Part shown: one piece after another, positions 6,495 through 15,224 of the stretch
How positions within the stretch are numbered: position 1 is the stretch's first letter
Layout of the letters: every line of letters starts with the position of its first letter
From: Chelatococcus sp.
Lineage (GTDB): Bacteria; Pseudomonadota; Alphaproteobacteria; Rhizobiales; Beijerinckiaceae
NCBI GenBank assembly: GCA_003248805.1
Contig: QFQY01000044.1
Location: forward strand, 1-39,751
DNA: 39,751 nucleotides
Direction of reading: 5' to 3'
Translations under genes and position numbers: made by a program
Notes under the pieces: model-generated
What the model saw: only the letters and a program-made list of their open reading frames with translations
Databases searched by the model: none
Told to the model about the DNA's origin: nothing

Positions 6495-8591
6495 ATGGAT
6501 CCGCTTGCTGCTTCATCGGTGCCGCCGCTGGCTCTGGCCGCACTGGCCGCCTTCGCCCTGCTGGCCGCGCTGGCCGTGGTCGCGCTGATGCGCCAGCGCG
6601 GGCGCATCCTGCGTCAGGCGAGCGAGCTCGCGCGCGACGTCGAGACGCTCAACGATCGGCTCTGGGCGCTGGCCGACAGCGAGGAGCAGTATCGCAGCCT
6701 GATCGAGGCGCAGGGCGACCTGATCGTGCGCCGCGAAAGCGGGCGCATCGTCTACGCCAACCGCGCCTATGCCGCGCTTCTCGGCCTCGACGAAACACAG
6801 GCGCCGGGCAGCACGGCGCAACCGCGCAGCATCGCGAGCCGGCCGCCGCAGACGCTCGAGGGCGGGGTGCGCGTCTTCGACGAATGCGTCGCCGGGCCGG
6901 ATGGCGAGCGCTGGATCTCGTGGGTCGAGACCGCGGTGCCGGCGGCGCGCGGGCGCCGGGTGCTTCAGCGCGTCGGCCGGGACATTACCGCCCGCGTCGC
7001 CGGCGAGCTCGAGCTCGAGGAGGCGCGCGCGCGGGCCGAAAGCGCCAGCGAAGCGAAGTCGCGGTTTCTCGCCACCGTCAGCCACGAGTTCCGCACGCCG
7101 CTCAACGGCATTCTCGGCATGTCGGATCTGCTGGATGACACCGGCCTCGATCCCGAGCAATCGACCTATGTCCGCGCCCTGAAGACATCCGGCGAGGCGC
7201 TGCTGGCGCTGGTCGACGAGATCCTCGACTTCGCCAAGGTCGAGGCCGGCAAGCTGGAGCTGGCCAGCGAGCCCTTCGATCTGGCCGAACTCGTCGAGGC
7301 GGCGGCGGAGCTGATGGCGCCCCGCGCGCAGGCCAAGGGCATCGAGCTCGCCGCGCTGGTGGCTCCGGGCCTGCCGGGGCAGATCGTCGGTGATCGCGCC
7401 AGGCTCCGCCAGATCCTCCTCAACCTGCTCGGCAACGCGGTGAAGTTCACCGCGTCCGGAGGCGTCGGGATTCGGGTCGGGCAAAGCGAGGGGCGCCTCG
7501 CGATCTCCGTTCACGACACGGGTCCAGGTATTCCGGCGAACCGGATCGAGGCGATCTTCGGCGAGTTCGAGCAGGCCGATGCCGATGGCACGCAACGGCA
7601 TGGCGGCACCGGCCTCGGGCTTGCCATCGTGCGCCGGCTGGTGACGCTGATGGGCGGAACGGTCGAGGCGACAAGCCGGCCCGGACATGGCGCGACCTTC
7701 TCCGTCACGCTGCCGCTCGTCGCCGCACCGGGCGCCACGGCGATCCCGCCGCCCGACTGGAGCGGCAGGCAGATGCTCGTGGTCTCGCCCGCGCCCTTCT
7801 GCGGCCGCTTCCTGGCGGAGGCCATCGAGGCGACGGGCGCGCGCGCGACGCTCGCCGCCGGCATCGACGAGGCGCGAAGCCGGCTCAGCGACAGCGATCC
7901 GGCCGGAGCGATCCTGATCGACCAGGCGATCGGTGCCGCCGAGGCCGGCATGCTCGCCGCCGAAGGCGAGGCCGCCGGCTTCGGCCAGCGCATCATCGTG
8001 CTCTCGCCGCAGGACCGGCGGCAGTCGGGCCCGCCGCGCGCGGCCGGCTTCACCGGCTTCCTGGTCAAGCCGGTGCGGGCACGCTCGCTCTATGAAAGGC
8101 TGTCGCTGCGCCCCGTCGGTACGAGCGCGAAGCATACCGGCGCCGTGCGTGAGGTCGTGGCGCCCGGCTCGATGCGGCTGACGGTGCTGGTGGCGGAGGA
8201 CAACGAGATCAATGCGCTGCTCGCCACGCGCACGCTGGAACGGCTCGGCTGCAGGCCGGTCTGGGCTCGCGATGGCCGTGAGGCGCTGCAACTGCTGGAA
8301 GCCTCGCTGGACGGCACGGGCGCGGCCTTCGACCTCGCTCTGCTCGACATCCGCATGCCGGCGCTCGACGGGCTCGCCTGCGCCCGCGCCTTCCGTGCCG
8401 CCGAACGCGCGCATGGCGGCGATCGGCATCTGCCGCTCGTCGCCGTCAGTGCCAATGTCGCGGCTCCGGACAGGGCCGCCGCCCTCGAGGCCGGGATGGA
8501 CGGCTGCCTGCTCAAGCCGCTGGAGCGCACCGCGCTCATCCGCTGGCTCGACAGGGTCGGCGCCGGCATGTCGCACCCTCTCTCCGCCTGA
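6495..8591 (+). CDS. Hybrid sensor histidine kinase with PAS and two receiver domains
   Basis: The 698-residue protein begins with one strong membrane helix (about 10-32), then a short coiled coil and a PAS domain (about 60-170, EEQYRSLIEAQGDLIVRR). A HisKA domain follows with phospho-acceptor H197 in SHEFRTPLNGI. The HATPase_c domain has the N box (LLNLLGNAVKFT), DTGPGIP and GGTGLGLAIVRRL. The first receiver (about 425-545) is degenerate: its N-terminal acidic pair is replaced by VVSPAP, although an Asp remains in AILIDQ. The second receiver (about 560-690) is canonical, with VAEDNEIN, D618 in LLDIRMP and LLKPL. Autophosphorylation followed by transfer to D618 is expected, then onward to an Hpt protein elsewhere. 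The signal is unknown. It starts 85 bases after the comM fragment on the same strand. Confidence 0.9.
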   Translation: MDPLAASSVPPLALAALAAFALLAALAVVALMRQRGRILRQASELARDVETLNDRLWALADSEEQYRSLIEAQGDLIVRRESGRIVYANRAYAALLGLDETQAPGSTAQPRSIASRPPQTLEGGVRVFDECVAGPDGERWISWVETAVPAARGRRVLQRVGRDITARVAGELELEEARARAESASEAKSRFLATVSHEFRTPLNGILGMSDLLDDTGLDPEQSTYVRALKTSGEALLALVDEILDFAKVEAGKLELASEPFDLAELVEAAAELMAPRAQAKGIELAALVAPGLPGQIVGDRARLRQILLNLLGNAVKFTASGGVGIRVGQSEGRLAISVHDTGPGIPANRIEAIFGEFEQADADGTQRHGGTGLGLAIVRRLVTLMGGTVEATSRPGHGATFSVTLPLVAAPGATAIPPPDWSGRQMLVVSPAPFCGRFLAEAIEATGARATLAAGIDEARSRLSDSDPAGAILIDQAIGAAEAGMLAAEGEAAGFGQRIIVLSPQDRRQSGPPRAAGFTGFLVKPVRARSLYERLSLRPVGTSAKHTGAVREVVAPGSMRLTVLVAEDNEINALLATRTLERLGCRPVWARDGREALQLLEASLDGTGAAFDLALLDIRMPALDGLACARAFRAAERAHGGDRHLPLVAVSANVAAPDRAAALEAGMDGCLLKPLERTALIRWLDRVGAGMSHPLSA

Positions 8592-8647
8592 GAACGCCGG
8601 CAAAGCATCGCTTGACGTCACGGCTTCGACGCAGTTCTGTCGCCTGA

Positions 8648-9646
8648 ATGTCAGATCGCCGGGGCAAGCCTGTCGGGCTTCCAACGGTGGCAAGGGACGA
8701 AACGGCCATGGCTCTTCACGTCACGAGCGGCAGGGTGGCGCCGTTGCGGCGCGCGGCCCGGCCCCTGCTGTCGCATCTCTCGCCGCTTCTCGCCGGGGCC
8801 CAGCGCCGCCTCGACAGCCTGGATACGGAGCCGCTTTCCGGCACGCTCGGGCGGCTCGGCTCGCTCGAGGTCCGACTCGCACGCGGCCCGGCCGAGATCT
8901 GGCGCGCCCAGCGGCTGCGCTACCGCGTCTTCTACCAGGAAATGTCGGCCAGGCCGGATGTGATCTCGCGCATGGCGCGCAGCGACGCCGACCATTTCGA
9001 CGCCGCCTGCGACCATCTGCTGGTCATCGACCACGCCGCGCGCGGCCGCTTCGGCGGGGTGAAGCCTCAGGTGGTCGGCACCTACCGGCTGATGCGGCAG
9101 AGCGCGGCGCGCCGTATCGGCGGCTTCTACAGCCAGGGAGAGTTCGACCTGGAGCCGATGCTCGCATGCCATCCGGGCTTGCGCTTCCTCGAGCTCGGCC
9201 GCTCCTGCGTGCTCAAGCCCTACCGGACCAAGCGGACAGTCGAGCTGCTCTGGGCGGGCATCTGGACCTATATCCAGCACCACCGGATCGACGCGATGTT
9301 CGGTTGCGCGAGCTTCGACGGCACCGATCCCGAAGCGCTCGCGCTGCCGCTCAGCTTCCTGCATCATCACGCCCGCTCGGAGGGAGCCTGGAGCGCGGCC
9401 GCGCATGGCGACCGCTGCGTCGCGATGGACCGGCTGCCCGCGGAGACGGTCGACGCCAAGCTCGCGCTGAAGACGATGCCGCCGCTGATCAAGGGCTATC
9501 TGCGGCTCGGCGCCCGCTTCGGCACGGGCGCCGTGATCGACAGGCAGTTCGGCACGACGGATGTGCTCGTGGTGCTGCCGGTCGCGGCCATCGACCGGCG
9601 CTACACGGAGTATTACGGCGGCGAGAACGCGCGCTACGTCGCCTGA
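8648..9646 (+). CDS. olsB: GNAT-type acyltransferase, OlsB-like (ornithine lipid synthesis)
   Basis: The product (332 residues) matches the OlsB/hemolysin-like acyltransferase family, which transfers a 3-hydroxyacyl group from ACP to the alpha-amino group of ornithine, the first step of phosphate-free ornithine lipid synthesis. Visible features are the acyltransferase core LEVRLARGPAEIWRAQRLRYRVFY, a DHFDAACDHLLV segment, VVGTYRLMR, FLELGRSCVLKPYR and IKGYLRLGARFG near the C-terminus. The first ~60 residues are basic and variable, and a later start (ATG at 8708, MALHVTSG) is possible. No OlsA homologue is adjacent, and it need not be. It follows the hybrid kinase in the same direction after 56 bases. 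The symbol is by family similarity, and other acyl acceptors are possible. Confidence 0.75.
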   Translation: MSDRRGKPVGLPTVARDETAMALHVTSGRVAPLRRAARPLLSHLSPLLAGAQRRLDSLDTEPLSGTLGRLGSLEVRLARGPAEIWRAQRLRYRVFYQEMSARPDVISRMARSDADHFDAACDHLLVIDHAARGRFGGVKPQVVGTYRLMRQSAARRIGGFYSQGEFDLEPMLACHPGLRFLELGRSCVLKPYRTKRTVELLWAGIWTYIQHHRIDAMFGCASFDGTDPEALALPLSFLHHHARSEGAWSAAAHGDRCVAMDRLPAETVDAKLALKTMPPLIKGYLRLGARFGTGAVIDRQFGTTDVLVVLPVAAIDRRYTEYYGGENARYVA

Positions 9647-9691
9647 TCCCCGCCAGCGGCCCGGGCGAGCGCAGCAGGACCGTGGGTGGCG

Positions 9692-10558
9692 CTACTCGCC
9701 GTCCTGCGCCAGCCGGGCCAGCCCCTCGCGATAGGTCGGGAAGCGGAAGCGATAGCCGAGTTCGCGCTTCACCAGCGCGTTCGAGACCCGCCTGTTCTCG
9801 GCATAGAAGCTCGCCGCCATCGGCCGCAGCCGTGCCGGGTCGAAGGCGACCTCCGGCGGCGGCGCGATCCCGACGAGCTCGGCTGCATAGGTGACCACAT
9901 CCTGAGGCGGGGCCGGCTCATCGTCGCTGACGTTGTAGACGGCCCCGCCGCGCGGGCGCTCCAGAGACGCCAGGAGCACGCCGGCGATATCGTCGACATG
10001 GATGCGGTTGAAGACCTGGCCGGGCTTGACCAGCCGCGCCGCAGTGCCCGCGCGCAGCTTCGCGATGGGGTTGCGGCCGGGACCGTAGATGCCCGCCAGC
10101 CGGAAGATCTGCACCGCCTTGCCGCTGCTGCGGCCAAGATCCAGCCAGCCCTCCTCGATGGCGACACGCTGCTTCGAGCGCTCGCTGGCGAGGCGCGGCG
10201 GCGTCGTCTCGTCGATCCAGGCGCCGCCATGGTCGCCATAGACGCCGATGGTCGAGAGATAGCCGATCCAGCGCAGCTTCGGCGCGGCCGCGAGCTCGCC
10301 CGCCAGCGAGGCCAGAACCGGGTCGCCGTCCTCGGCGGGCTGGGTCGAGACCAGCACCGCGTCGGCCTCGGCCACCGCGGCGGACAGGGCGCGGGACACC
10401 GCGAAGCCACCATAGACCAGCGTGTGGATGCCCTCGCGGCTGAGCTCCCCCGCCCTTTCGGCGGAGCGGGAGGTGCCGGTCACCTCCCAGCCCCGCGCCA
10501 TCGCCTCGCGCGCGAAGTATCCGGCCGAGTAGCCGAGGCCCAAGATCAGAAGCTTCAT
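9692..10558 (-). CDS. Extended SDR / NAD(P)-dependent epimerase-like protein (YeeZ type)
   Basis: This is a 288-residue Rossmann protein. The start MKLLILGLGYSAGYFAREA carries the GxGxxxG-like nucleotide motif of atypical SDRs (GLGYSAG). Then follow VTGTSRS after beta-2, YLSTIGVYGDHGG in the active-site strand, the RLAGIYGPGR motif of NAD-dependent epimerases and FNRIHVDDIA. The family includes YeeZ-type proteins of unknown substrate. Its ATG overlaps the stop of queG (ATGA), so the two are translationally coupled, making it the third gene of the fzlA-queG-SDR operon. This order may be conserved in related bacteria, but nothing in the sequence ties it to queuosine synthesis. Confidence 0.8.
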   Translation of the reverse strand: MKLLILGLGYSAGYFAREAMARGWEVTGTSRSAERAGELSREGIHTLVYGGFAVSRALSAAVAEADAVLVSTQPAEDGDPVLASLAGELAAAPKLRWIGYLSTIGVYGDHGGAWIDETTPPRLASERSKQRVAIEEGWLDLGRSSGKAVQIFRLAGIYGPGRNPIAKLRAGTAARLVKPGQVFNRIHVDDIAGVLLASLERPRGGAVYNVSDDEPAPPQDVVTYAAELVGIAPPPEVAFDPARLRPMAASFYAENRRVSNALVKRELGYRFRFPTYREGLARLAQDGE

Positions 10559-11823
10559 GCGGCGCAACCTTCCGGCGTCGTGTCCAGCGCGCGCCATTCG
10601 GCGCAAACCTGCAGGTCGGGCTCGTGCCGCAGCGCCGGCCCGGAGCGCCTGCGCGCCTCGTCGGGCGCCAGCCGGCCCAGCGCCCAGACGGCCATGGCCC
10701 GCACCAGCGGAGAGGCGTCGTCGAGGCAGTCCCGCGCGCTGGCAGCGAGGTCGGGCCGGCCGCTGTTGCCGATCGCGATCAGCACGTTGCGAAGAAAGCG
10801 ATCCCGCCCCGTGCGCTTGACCGGCGTGCCGGCGAAAAGCCTGCGGAAGGCCGCATCGTCCAGCGTGGCGAGATGAGCCAGCGGCAGGTCCGCCAGCTCG
10901 TCCCTGAGAGCGAGCCGCGCCTCGCGGGCGGAAGCGGCGAACTTGTTCCAGGGGCAGACGGCCAGGCAGTCGTCGCAGCCGAAGACGCGGTTGCCGATGC
11001 CCGGCCGGAGCGCGGCCTCGATATGCCCGGCATGCTCGATGGTGAGATAGGCGATGCAGCGGCGGGCATCGAGCCGGTAGGGCGCCGGGAACGCATCGGT
11101 CGGGCAGATGTCGAGACAGCGGCGGCAGGAGCCGCAATGGTCGCGCTCCGGCGCATCCGCCGGCAGTTCGGCCGTGGTGTAGATCGCGCCGAGCAGCAGC
11201 CAGGAGCCATGCTCGCGCGAGACGAGCACCGTATGCTTGCCCTGCCAGCCGAGCCCGGCGGCCTGCGCGAGCGGCTTCTCCATCACCGGCGCGGTGTCGA
11301 CGAAGACCTTGACGTCGGCTCCCCCGCGCGCCGCCAGCAACCCCGCGACGCTCTTGAGCTTGCCCTTGATGACGTCGTGATAATCGCGCCGGCGGGCATA
11401 GAGCGAGATCGCCGCCCGGTCCGGATGGGCCAGCGCGGCGAGCGGGTCGCTCTCGCCGGCATAGTTCATGCCGAGCATGACGACGGAGCGGACCTCGTCC
11501 CAGAGGCGGCGGGGATCGGCACGCTCCGCCATGCGCTCGGTCATCCATGCCATCCCGCCGTGATGGCCGGCCGCGAGCCAGGCGGCGAGGCGCTCCGGCG
11601 CCTCGGGAATGGCATCGGCCGGCGCCACCCGTATCACCGCGAAGCCCTCGGCCCCGGCCCGCTCGGCGACGGCCGCCTTGAGCTTCGCGCCGCTCAGAAG
11701 TCCAGATCGTCGTAATGCGCGCTCGGCGCCATGCCCGGCATCCGGTCCGCCAGCAGCGGCCTGAAGCTCGGCCTCGACTTGATCCTCGCATACCATGCGC
11801 GGGCTGCCTCGTCCTCTTCCCAC
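10555..11823 (-). CDS. queG: Epoxyqueuosine reductase QueG
   Basis: QueG reduces epoxyqueuosine to queuosine in the wobble position of tRNA, using cobalamin and two [4Fe-4S] clusters. The iron-sulfur motifs are clear: CGSCRRCLDICPTDA and, further on, GCDDCLAVCPWNKF, with the DUF1730 domain before them (GMAWMTERMAERADPRRLW, VVMLGMNY, YARRRDYHDVIKGKL). A short C-terminal HEAT-like region (VLIAIGNSGRPDLAASA) ends the protein. The start is unclear. The frame is open to an ATG at 11823, but homology begins about residue 42 (GAKLKAAVAERAGAEGF), right where the upstream gene stops. No ATG, GTG or TTG is there, only a CTG at 11697. Either a CTG is used or the protein begins inside the preceding gene. 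It is cotranscribed with its neighbours. Confidence 0.9.
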   Translation of the reverse strand: MGRGRGSPRMVCEDQVEAELQAAAGGPDAGHGAERALRRSGLLSGAKLKAAVAERAGAEGFAVIRVAPADAIPEAPERLAAWLAAGHHGGMAWMTERMAERADPRRLWDEVRSVVMLGMNYAGESDPLAALAHPDRAAISLYARRRDYHDVIKGKLKSVAGLLAARGGADVKVFVDTAPVMEKPLAQAAGLGWQGKHTVLVSREHGSWLLLGAIYTTAELPADAPERDHCGSCRRCLDICPTDAFPAPYRLDARRCIAYLTIEHAGHIEAALRPGIGNRVFGCDDCLAVCPWNKFAASAREARLALRDELADLPLAHLATLDDAAFRRLFAGTPVKRTGRDRFLRNVLIAIGNSGRPDLAASARDCLDDASPLVRAMAVWALGRLAPDEARRRSGPALRHEPDLQVCAEWRALDTTPEGCAA

Positions 11824-12386
11824 GGCACGTCGCCGAGATAGTCGACGCAGGAGAGCTGCGCCGCGGCGGCGAGATCGGCATAGGTCAGCCTGTCGCCCGC
11901 CAGCCAGTTCCGCTTGGCGGTCAGCCAGGCGATGTAGCGCAGATGATAGCGCACATTGCTGCGCGCGGCACGAATCATGCTCATATCGGGCGGGCCGCCG
12001 CCGTCGTCCCGGCTCATGAAGCGCTTCATCACCTTCTCCAGCACGAGCGGGCCGGTGATCTCCTCATGGAACTTGCCGTTGAACCAGTCGAGGAGCCGGC
12101 GCACCTCGACGCGCTCGGCCGGCCCCTCGGGCAGGAGGCGGCGCTCGGCCAGCGCCAGTCCGCGCGTCTCGTCGAGATATTCCGCGATCGTGCCGGCACC
12201 CGGCACCGAGAAGCCGTTCTCCTCGCGCAGCACGGGCGTCGTGCCGGCCGGGTTCATCTCCAGGAACTCCCGGCGGCGCTCCCAGACACGTTCCTCGACG
12301 AGCTCCGCCTCGATGCCGAACTCGCCGAGCGCGAGCCGGACGAAGCGCGAATGCGGACACAGCGGATAATGGAAGAGAATCGCCAT
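11694..12386 (-). CDS. fzlA: GST-fold protein, probable FtsZ-binding division factor FzlA
   Basis: This 230-residue protein has a thioredoxin-fold GST N-terminal domain (LFHYPLCPHSRFVRLALGE, NPAGTTPVLREENG, GAGTIAEYLDE) and a helical C-terminal domain (GDRLTYADLAAAAQLS). In alphaproteobacteria FzlA is an essential GST-like protein that binds FtsZ, alters filament curvature and links the Z-ring to constriction. Support here comes from the length of exactly 230, the C-terminal tail ending YDDLDF so that an Asp falls at 227 (a residue I recall as important for FtsZ binding in Caulobacter), and a Trp at 35 in the N-terminal domain. The neighbour uppP, read divergently, serves the cell wall lipid cycle. 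An ordinary GST is the alternative. The start has a reasonable upstream A/G-rich site. Confidence 0.65.
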   Translation of the reverse strand: MAILFHYPLCPHSRFVRLALGEFGIEAELVEERVWERRREFLEMNPAGTTPVLREENGFSVPGAGTIAEYLDETRGLALAERRLLPEGPAERVEVRRLLDWFNGKFHEEITGPLVLEKVMKRFMSRDDGGGPPDMSMIRAARSNVRYHLRYIAWLTAKRNWLAGDRLTYADLAAAAQLSCVDYLGDVPWEEDEAARAWYARIKSRPSFRPLLADRMPGMAPSAHYDDLDF

Positions 12387-12633
12387 GGCGCTCTTGAAGC
12401 AGGGACATGAGGCTGAAGCAGGGTCCGTCAGATCGCCCGGCCCCCTCGGTGCAGGGCGCCTGCTATAGTCCGCCGCGACGCGCGCCTCAACCGAAAGGCG
12501 CGCGCGACCGCGATTTGCCGCAATCGCGTTGGCAGGTTGGTAACCAATTTGCAAAGCGGGCGGGCTAGGAACGCTTCGTCGTTTACAACCCGCCCCGCCC
12601 GCTCTCCGCGGACCGCCAGCAGGACATGCCACC
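12387..12633. promoter_or_regulatory. Divergent intergenic region fzlA / uppP with two palindromes
   Basis: The 247 bases hold the promoters for both directions. Two inverted repeats stand out: GCGCGCCT / AGGCGCGC with an 8-base loop (12480-12503), and TTGGTAACCAA (12537-12547), an 11-base palindrome that could be a protein-binding site. I could not assign -35/-10 boxes with confidence. Confidence 0.4.
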
Positions 12634-13431
12634 ATGGAAAACCTGATCGAGGCCATCGTCCTCGGCATCGTCGAGGGCTTGACCGAGTTCCTGCCGGTTT
12701 CCTCCACGGGCCATCTGCTGCTGCTCGGCCATTTCCTGGGCTTCGAATCGAACGGGAAGAGCTTCGAGGTGCTGGTCCAGCTCGGCGCGATCCTGGCGAT
12801 CACGCTCGTCTATTTCCACCGCCTGCTCGACATCGCCAAACGCCTGCCGAGCGATCCTTCGGCGCGGCGCTTCGTCCTGGGCGTGCTCGTCGCCTTCCTG
12901 CCGGCGGCGCTGATCGGCGCGCTCGCGCATGGCTTCATCAAGGAAGTCCTGTTCAACCCGTTCATCGTCTGCACGACGCTGATCGCCGGCGGCCTCGTGC
13001 TGCTCGTGGTCGACGACCTCGAACTGCACGAGAAATACACCGACGCCACCACCTTCTCGCTGCCGATGTATCTGAAGATCGGCATGATCCAGTGCCTGGC
13101 GATGATTCCGGGCGTCTCGCGCTCCGGCTCGACCATCGTCGGAGCGATGCTGCTCGGCGCGAGCAAGCGCGCGGCGGCCGAGTTCTCCTTCTTCCTCGCC
13201 ATGCCGACCATGGCGGGCGCCTTCGCCTACGACCTGCTGAAGAGCTACAAGACGCTGACCTTCGACGACACGCTGCTGATCGTGGTCGGCTTCGTCTGCG
13301 CCTTCTTCTCGGCGCTGATCGTGGTCAGGACCTTCCTCGACTATGTCTCCAAGCGTGGCTTCGCGCTCTTCGCCTGGTGGCGGATCGTGGTCGGCATGGT
13401 CGGGCTGGCCGGGCTCTGGATCTTCGGCTGA
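12634..13431 (+). CDS. uppP: Undecaprenyl-diphosphatase UppP (BacA)
   Basis: UppP removes the terminal phosphate of undecaprenyl diphosphate at the inner membrane, recycling the lipid carrier for peptidoglycan and other polymers. Its overexpression classically gives bacitracin resistance. The 265-residue polytopic protein carries both signature regions. The first is EGLTEFLPVSSTGHL near the N-terminus, with E14, E18, S24 and H27 matching the catalytic set known from E. coli with a shift of three. The second is PGVSRSGSTI near 155-165 with the catalytic Arg. About eight hydrophobic segments follow the usual layout. It is divergent from the fzlA operon and converges tail to tail on the MFS gene, with only three bases between the two stop codons. 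Confidence 0.95.
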   Translation: MENLIEAIVLGIVEGLTEFLPVSSTGHLLLLGHFLGFESNGKSFEVLVQLGAILAITLVYFHRLLDIAKRLPSDPSARRFVLGVLVAFLPAALIGALAHGFIKEVLFNPFIVCTTLIAGGLVLLVVDDLELHEKYTDATTFSLPMYLKIGMIQCLAMIPGVSRSGSTIVGAMLLGASKRAAAEFSFFLAMPTMAGAFAYDLLKSYKTLTFDDTLLIVVGFVCAFFSALIVVRTFLDYVSKRGFALFAWWRIVVGMVGLAGLWIFG

Positions 13432-13434
13432 GGA

Positions 13435-15141
13435 TCAGCCCGCGCTCGCCGCCCGGTTGGCGCGAAGGATCTCACGCGGCAGCACGCCGGTCTGGCGCTC
13501 GACCATGCGGTGGACCACCGGCGGCTCGGGGCCGATATGCAGGGCCCGGACACGGTCGCTGATCTCGGCATCGGCCTGCGTGATCCGTTGCGCCTGGCGG
13601 ACATATTCGACCCAGGTCGGGCTGTCGTAGCGCTCGATCCACAGTTCCGGATCGGTGAGATCGCGCAGGAGGGTCCAGTGGCGGGCTCCGTCGCGGCGAC
13701 GGATCCGGCGACGCTCCTCCATGGCGTTGAGGAACTCGACGACGCTCTCCTGCCGGATGCGCCATTCGATGGTGACGATGACCGGGCCACTGCGCGGCTC
13801 GATATCGACCGCGACCTTGGGCTCGCGCCAGCGGCTGAGCGGATCGAGGTTGAGCGCTTCCAGCGGCGGCAGCCGGTAGCGCAGGCCGAGCGCCGCACCG
13901 ACGAGCAGGGCGAGGCTCGCGGCGGACAGCCCACCCGCCGGGCCGACCTGCTCCGTCACCCAGCCCCAGGCCCAGCTTCCGGTCGCCATGCCGCCGAAAG
14001 CCGCCATCTGGTAGAGCGCGAGCGCGCGACCGACCACCCAGCGCGGCGCCGAGAGCTGAACGGTGGCGTTGAAGGTCGACAGCGCCAGCACCCAGCAGGC
14101 GCCGCCGATCGCGAGCCCCGGCATGGTCAGCCAGATCACCGGGCTGACGGCGACGAGCGCGACCGCCGCCGCATAGGCGAGGAACGTCAGCCGCACGAGG
14201 TTCTCGGTCGAGAGCCGGCGGCGCAGCCTGGCGCTCATCAGGGCGCCGCAGACCGCCCCGGCCCCGAAGGCTCCCAGCAGGACGCCGAAGGTCAGCGGAC
14301 CGCCATGCACGAGATCGCGCGCGACGAGCGGCAGCAGCGCCAGGCCGACGATGCCACCGAAGCCGAAGGCGAAGGCGCGCATGATGACGCTGCGGATATT
14401 GGGCGACATGGCGACATAGCGGACGCCGGCGCTCATCGCCAGCCAGAGCGTCTCGCGCGGCAGGAGGCGCTCGATGCGCGGCGGCTGCCAGCGCGCGAGG
14501 ACGACGATGAGCCCGACATAGCTCACGACGTTGACGGCGAAGGCCGCGACGGCGCCGGCGGCCGCCACGATGGCGCCGCCGATCGCAGGCCCGACGCTGC
14601 GGGCCATGTTGAAGGCGACGCTGTTCAGCGTCACCGCGGCGGGAACGTCCGGCCTCGGCACCATGTCGCCGACGGAGGACTGCCAGGCCGGGTTGTTCAG
14701 CGCCGTGCCGCAGCCGAGCAGGAAGGTGAAGCCGAGCAGAAGCCAGGGCGACAGCAGCCCGAACCAGGCGAAGACGGCGAGCAGAATCGACACGAGGAGC
14801 ATGAACCCCTGCGCGGTCAGCATGATGCGGCGACGATCGTAATTGTCGGAGATCGCCCCCGCCGCGAGCGAGAACAGCATGACGGGCAGCGTCGTCGAGG
14901 CCTGGACGAGCGCGACCATCGCCGCCGAATCGGAGAGCGAGGTCATCAGCCAGGAGGCGCCGACCATCTGGACGAGGCCACCGAAGTTCGACGCCAGGCT
15001 CGCGATCCAGACAGCCCGGAAAATCGGCTGCCGCAAAGGCGCGAAGGGCGAATAGCGCCCATCCCGCCGCGCCACGCCCTCGGCGGCGAGATCGGCTTCG
15101 ACGACGTCGGCGGTCGGCTGCGAGTCGTGGTCGTGCGGCAT
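13435..15141 (-). CDS. MFS_3 family exporter with C-terminal ABM-like domain
   Basis: The 568-residue protein combines an MFS_3 (EntS-like) transporter, residues about 35-435, with a soluble C-terminal domain. The transporter half shows about 10-12 membrane helices, the MFS loop motif DNYDRRRIM between helices 2 and 3, and NNPAWQSSVGDMVPRPDVPAAV plus NMARSVGPAIGG, which are typical of the enterobactin exporter group. The last ~110 residues (VIVTIEWRIRQESVVEFLNAMEERRRIRRRDGARHWTLLRDLTDPELWIERYDSPTW, shown only to locate the domain) look like a ferredoxin-fold antibiotic-biosynthesis-monooxygenase-like domain. Fused forms are known in this family, but the role of the domain is unclear. The substrate is unknown, and nothing nearby makes a siderophore. 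Confidence 0.85.
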   Translation of the reverse strand: MPHDHDSQPTADVVEADLAAEGVARRDGRYSPFAPLRQPIFRAVWIASLASNFGGLVQMVGASWLMTSLSDSAAMVALVQASTTLPVMLFSLAAGAISDNYDRRRIMLTAQGFMLLVSILLAVFAWFGLLSPWLLLGFTFLLGCGTALNNPAWQSSVGDMVPRPDVPAAVTLNSVAFNMARSVGPAIGGAIVAAAGAVAAFAVNVVSYVGLIVVLARWQPPRIERLLPRETLWLAMSAGVRYVAMSPNIRSVIMRAFAFGFGGIVGLALLPLVARDLVHGGPLTFGVLLGAFGAGAVCGALMSARLRRRLSTENLVRLTFLAYAAAVALVAVSPVIWLTMPGLAIGGACWVLALSTFNATVQLSAPRWVVGRALALYQMAAFGGMATGSWAWGWVTEQVGPAGGLSAASLALLVGAALGLRYRLPPLEALNLDPLSRWREPKVAVDIEPRSGPVIVTIEWRIRQESVVEFLNAMEERRRIRRRDGARHWTLLRDLTDPELWIERYDSPTWVEYVRQAQRITQADAEISDRVRALHIGPEPPVVHRMVERQTGVLPREILRANRAASAG

Positions 15142-15224
15142 GCCTCAGTTAGAACATGCCTGCCCTCGATGGGAAGGCGACCTTCGTCATGGCGGTCCCC
15201 GGGTGCGCGAAGGCGGCGGCGATC

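Noticed and set aside
6513..8693. Long minus-strand frame (726 codons) opposite the hybrid kinase
   Set aside because: The kinase frame has all expected motifs and the antisense product looks random and Arg/Ala-rich.
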